Program-made: the position numbers and the translations under genes
The notes under the pieces: generated by a model
Database searches by the model: none
Told to the model about the DNA's origin: nothing
Seen by the model: the letters and a program-made list of their open reading frames with translations, nothing else
In this document: in pieces, positions 61,701 through 64,000 of the stretch
Position numbering within the stretch: position 1 is the first letter of the stretch
Layout of the letters: each line of letters starts with the position of its first letter
Source: Symbiodinium natans
Lineage: Eukaryota; Sar; Dinophyceae; Suessiales; Symbiodiniaceae
Assembly (NCBI GenBank): GCA_905221605.1
Contig: CAJNDS010000416.1
Coordinates: forward strand, 64,001-128,000
Direction: 5' to 3'
Length of the DNA: 64,000 nt

Positions 61701-64000
61701 TGGAGAAGACCCATACGATGATGACGAGAAAATGAAGCCGAACAAGCGAACACGCTTTGGAGGAGAGGAGGTCCGAGCGTTTGATCCTGAGCAAGCAGGA
61801 GTCGGAGACCTAGAGATCCCGGAGATGTCAGCGCCAGACGCTGACTGGAATGTATCCGAATACCAGCCGTCCGAGGCTGAGGATGAGGATATGGGAGACG
61901 CTCTAGAGCATCCCCAGACGTTCCATGAGGGGGTCCCAGTCCGATACCTGGAGGAATTGCTCGAGAGCGCCCACTACACACCACAACCACTTTCTTGTTG
62001 TGACCACTACGACGTCGAAGCAGCATGTCACTTACTTGTTGGTCGGTCGAGCGTGGAGAAGTTCCCGTATGTTTGCTTGAACACAACAACACAACGACAG
62101 CACCACAAGCAACAGCAGTCGGTCGAGCGTGAAGCAGTTGAGTTGTTGAATCTCCAGGACCACCCATGTGTATGTTCTTCAGTTAAAGAGAAAAAGGAAG
62201 ATGAGTCCGCAGGGGCGTACATGAGAATCCAAGACAGGACTCTGTGGGTGAATCGACCTCGAGCCAGCTACGACGACCTGGAAGGTTTCCAGCTGGACCC
62301 TGAAGAGACATGGCAAGGAATCAAGAAAGAAGTGAATGCGCTCGATAGTCTGAAAGTTGGTTATGCAAGATCAAAGAGCGAGATTGATGAATACCGCAAA
62401 GCCAACCCAAACTGTCGGACGGTCAAGTCCCGATGGGTCCTCACCCAGAAGGCCCCAGGACTAGTCCGAGCAAGGATAGTCGCTAAGGATTTTGCTCATG
62501 GCCGACCATCCGCACTCGATTTGGGGTTGAGTTCTAATACTGCGTCGGTGGAAGCCCTCAAGATCGTCCTTGCACGGGCGGCGAAGGGAAAGATGCGGGC
62601 TTACGGCCTCGACATATCCACCGCGTTTCTCTTTGCGCAGGTAGTGGAACCCATCATTATCGAGTTGCCAGGCACATTCACGCTCGAGAGCGGCGAAACC
62701 GCGTACTTGATACTAGAGAAAGCGCTCTACGGTTTGCGTTCCGCCAGCCTTAGCTGGCAGCGACACCTGAACAGGATCGTATCTGCACTAGGCTTACAAG
62801 CGAGTCCGCTTGAACCGACGCTTTTCAGCGGATGGGTCAACCTTGAATCCGGATGGGAGTATATCATCATGTTAGCGTACGTGGATGATTTGCTCATTGT
62901 GTCCTCTACCGAAAAAGGGTTCGAGTACGTCCACGAAGCCCTGAGTTCAGTCTTGAAAGTCAAAGTGACAGGGAGGCTGATCGAAGATGGGCAGATGGAA
63001 TTCCTCGGCCGTTTAATCCGTTGGGATGGACGACAAATCATGCTTGGGGTGAAGCCTGAGTATGTGAAGTCGGTCTTTACATCTTTCGGATGGGACATAT
63101 CCACCGCGAAAGCATCCTTGACGACACCCGACATCAGGAGTATGTACGATGAGGAGAGTGTTGAAGAGCCTTCGAAGGAGCTGTCGAGTGAGGCCGCCTC
63201 ACGATTCCGAAGTTGCCTAGGGAAGATAGGATGGCTCTGTCAAACTCGCTCAGATATAACGTATTTTCACTCCATGTTGTCACGCGGACAAAGCATGCCA
63301 CGGCAAGTGCATGAAGATGCACTTCGCAAGTTCCTGCGATGGTTAGCAGCGTTTCCGCTGTTAGATCAAATCTTCCCGCTCGGAGATGGCAAGACCAATG
63401 AGGGGGAGAATGCCAGCCTGGTAGCCTATTGCGACAGCAATTGGGGCAGCGAGATGAGCGTAGCCCGGAAGAGCACCAGTGGCGGAGTGATCTACATCGC
63501 AGTGGACGGTCTGTGGTACTGCATAAAGGGGTACAGCCGCCTGCAGAGCGTCGTGGCACTCAGCTCAGCAGAGGCAGAGTTGTTTGCCATCGCCGAGGCA
63601 GCGAAAGAGGTGGCAGGACTTGCGCAATTGACGGCGCATATCTGGGGCACCCTCCAGAAACCCCACCGCGTGTACACTGACTCTGCCTCAGCTAGGCAAA
63701 TTGCCAGCATGGAGGGGCTACTCAGGCGCATGCGGCATATAGACTTGAGGTTGTGCTTTATCCAAGACCGTGTCCATAGCGGCGAGTTGGCAGTAGAGGG
63801 AGTAGCCGGAACCGAGAATGTGAGCGATCTTCTCACAAAGAATTTAAATCGCCTCCAAACAGCAAAGCATACAGCAACCCTCGGACTAGAAGATGTCACC
63901 AACATCGATTTCCGAGAGGTCCCAGCAGTCAGGTCTTGCTTGTTGCTGTCTGGAGTGCTAGATTCTGTACTCGGGCCGGACAACCTCGAATATGAAGCTT
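58768..64000 (+). CDS. Pol of copia element B: integrase, RT, RNase H (open to window end)
   Basis: Frame 1 is free of stops from ATG 58768 to the last base (about 1,744 codons), so it is incomplete at 3'. Residues 1-600 are a linker with a possible C2H2-type finger (LFCLLCQKYVTEAHLMSEPH) near 210-235. Integrase: HHCC at about 612-632 (HMQGHVPYMSDCEFC), D in FQLDQCFF, D in HFMSDAEG, E in APAAERAIRTLKG. A CPGC...HSQKC module is near 930-950. RT: SRWVLTQKAPGLVRARIVA, LDISTAFLFAQV, AYVDDLLIVSS near 1370. RNase H: AYCDSNWGS, SSAEAELFAIAEA, VYTDSASARQ, VSDLLTKNL. All catalytic residues look intact from integrase onward. Three +1 steps from gag would prevent simple translation of the whole. Confidence 0.93.
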   Translation, partial: MDPSATMQRSIQQLEGMRQGARRRRLILLEAHAAQHGIELPQTLREELQASYAEAESTGGDEMDLDLDSARLDPSTSSPSVEYVMEETEAAEAPSSHTGVREFQADPSMSEAPAKRPAMVQMKPTPKIKSKEKTMAVRPVRNLLPDHVDQSTMGVDPREPSGPPPASSAPARRGKRRWASAGWTTWVARRFGGAWTAQASGASDSPDTPVTLFCLLCQKYVTEAHLMSEPHEANMQGFTQTISKEGLHVTQNPVDWTTWEQALAEPEQLVLGVTEGKARSVVTLGPTGISGEFPQPNPKETTAAAPASSGPGPSTMVVEVDESDEDWGEWRPTTGVPASTTPAHPKHPPISMMQPPGEPVGPTAVYTEHRRGPEPRHAKSALRVTPPWRESLSNLAFRGPYLQLHLSTPGHTSEGLQALGPLRESFLRMQAKDHAQLPVRLTPSKAASDLSGSVMRVAETMETGASGTVAPAGRPFSPMSLRMDPHRPSIRGPAPSKIGEHTGCEGGRQAKVGAPDPSATSGSTTRAHSRDTSSVEWRTLSCIHGTHQAPPRSPRARSFSLPVSLKGSTEKPNPILAALSQDERKEPDTRQSQQQFELVTEEGIIGDNVRSKHAELQHHMQGHVPYMSDCEFCQRTRGTTPARKRSDLNPREFQLDQCFFRKLAFMVLVHTMSFAIAVCFRPEGESAATTAEHLHPWVRHFGVKQPHFMSDAEGLTKNIAARLADLCEGTEDSFAPERHAPAAERAIRTLKGIVATHELELREHGVVLDAECADVFDLLFQYAAHTHNRFSVSVGSTMTPMQKIRGDRVRPQVTYPFGAVAYAKITRARRPDADAKYARGIYLGPVLGSTGHAMEIRLDSGETKRVIAPGLKLLYPLRFDANLLPGAKALDGFVPPPEAPKTKELFLPYVPGGGPPIDWVRQHGVTPKCPGCQEGVSSSRHSQKCVKRYQTWLRDSIDDALEALDEGPKVDRRPEELIGEDPYDDDEKMKPNKRTRFGGEEVRAFDPEQAGVGDLEIPEMSAPDADWNVSEYQPSEAEDEDMGDALEHPQTFHEGVPVRYLEELLESAHYTPQPLSCCDHYDVEAACHLLVGRSSVEKFPYVCLNTTTQRQHHKQQQSVEREAVELLNLQDHPCVCSSVKEKKEDESAGAYMRIQDRTLWVNRPRASYDDLEGFQLDPEETWQGIKKEVNALDSLKVGYARSKSEIDEYRKANPNCRTVKSRWVLTQKAPGLVRARIVAKDFAHGRPSALDLGLSSNTASVEALKIVLARAAKGKMRAYGLDISTAFLFAQVVEPIIIELPGTFTLESGETAYLILEKALYGLRSASLSWQRHLNRIVSALGLQASPLEPTLFSGWVNLESGWEYIIMLAYVDDLLIVSSTEKGFEYVHEALSSVLKVKVTGRLIEDGQMEFLGRLIRWDGRQIMLGVKPEYVKSVFTSFGWDISTAKASLTTPDIRSMYDEESVEEPSKELSSEAASRFRSCLGKIGWLCQTRSDITYFHSMLSRGQSMPRQVHEDALRKFLRWLAAFPLLDQIFPLGDGKTNEGENASLVAYCDSNWGSEMSVARKSTSGGVIYIAVDGLWYCIKGYSRLQSVVALSSAEAELFAIAEAAKEVAGLAQLTAHIWGTLQKPHRVYTDSASARQIASMEGLLRRMRHIDLRLCFIQDRVHSGELAVEGVAGTENVSDLLTKNLNRLQTAKHTATLGLEDVTNIDFREVPAVRSCLLLSGVLDSVLGPDNLEYEA

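Noticed and set aside
1-64000. tRNA, rRNA and CRISPR arrays
   Set aside because: No cloverleaf-like, rRNA-like or spacer-repeat pattern was noticed. The repeats seen are tandem or LTR type.

Overview
The window looks like nuclear DNA of a dinoflagellate, most likely close to Symbiodiniaceae. The reasons are intron-rich genes with very short exons and mixed GT, GC and GA splice donors, the gene-poor repeat-filled layout, Ty1/copia polyproteins of the dinoflagellate kind, and a tyrosine-recombinase retrotransposon with a methyltransferase-like domain. The species is inferred from sequence style only.

Region 1 (1 to about 9 kb) is genic and reads on the minus strand. I could thread fourteen exons of DNA topoisomerase II (ATPase-domain part) through 78-4029, in consistent phase, including exons of 21 and 22 nt. 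One 1.8 kb intron of that gene holds an intact same-strand ORF (638-1918) for a cysteine-rich two-pass membrane protein. A second minus-strand intron-rich gene (about 6.93-8.56 kb) is clearly coding but I could not name it.

Region 2 (9-30 kb) is mostly non-coding. It holds a 313-bp near-identical duplication (19.6 and 20.2 kb), one clear exon of a penicillin amidase (N-terminal nucleophile hydrolase) family gene (23.0-23.3 kb, minus), microsatellites, a heptamer minisatellite at 24.8 kb and scattered telomere-like CCCTAAA words.

Region 3 (26.7-42.9 kb) is an old minus-strand retroelement-like unit (reverse transcriptase fragment, Ser/Gly/Pro linker, a 309-codon ORF and small coiled-coil ORFs) interrupted by an 11,440-bp tyrosine-recombinase retrotransposon (29746-41185). 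The inserted element has split direct repeats, a tyrosine recombinase, a methyltransferase-like domain, and reverse transcriptase plus RNase H. Removing exactly 29746-41185 rejoins the host reading frame with no target-site duplication. The inserted element is itself broken by frameshifts.

Region 4 (42.9-46.9 kb) is AT-rich DNA followed by satellite DNA: minisatellites and a higher-order array of about 145-bp monomers with a 434-bp super-period.

Region 5 (47-64 kb) holds two Ty1/copia elements head to tail on the plus strand. Element A (46974-55557) has a 1,997-codon gag-pol ORF whose last ~200 residues look like a degenerate DNA-methyltransferase fold. It also has a separate 243-codon ORF in the env position, with a signal peptide, a membrane segment and two Cys/His modules. 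Its 5' LTR carries an internal inversion that includes the primer binding site. Element B (about 56.5 kb to the window end) has gag, a weak protease, integrase, reverse transcriptase and RNase H spread over frames 1, 2, 0 and 1, and runs off the end of the window.
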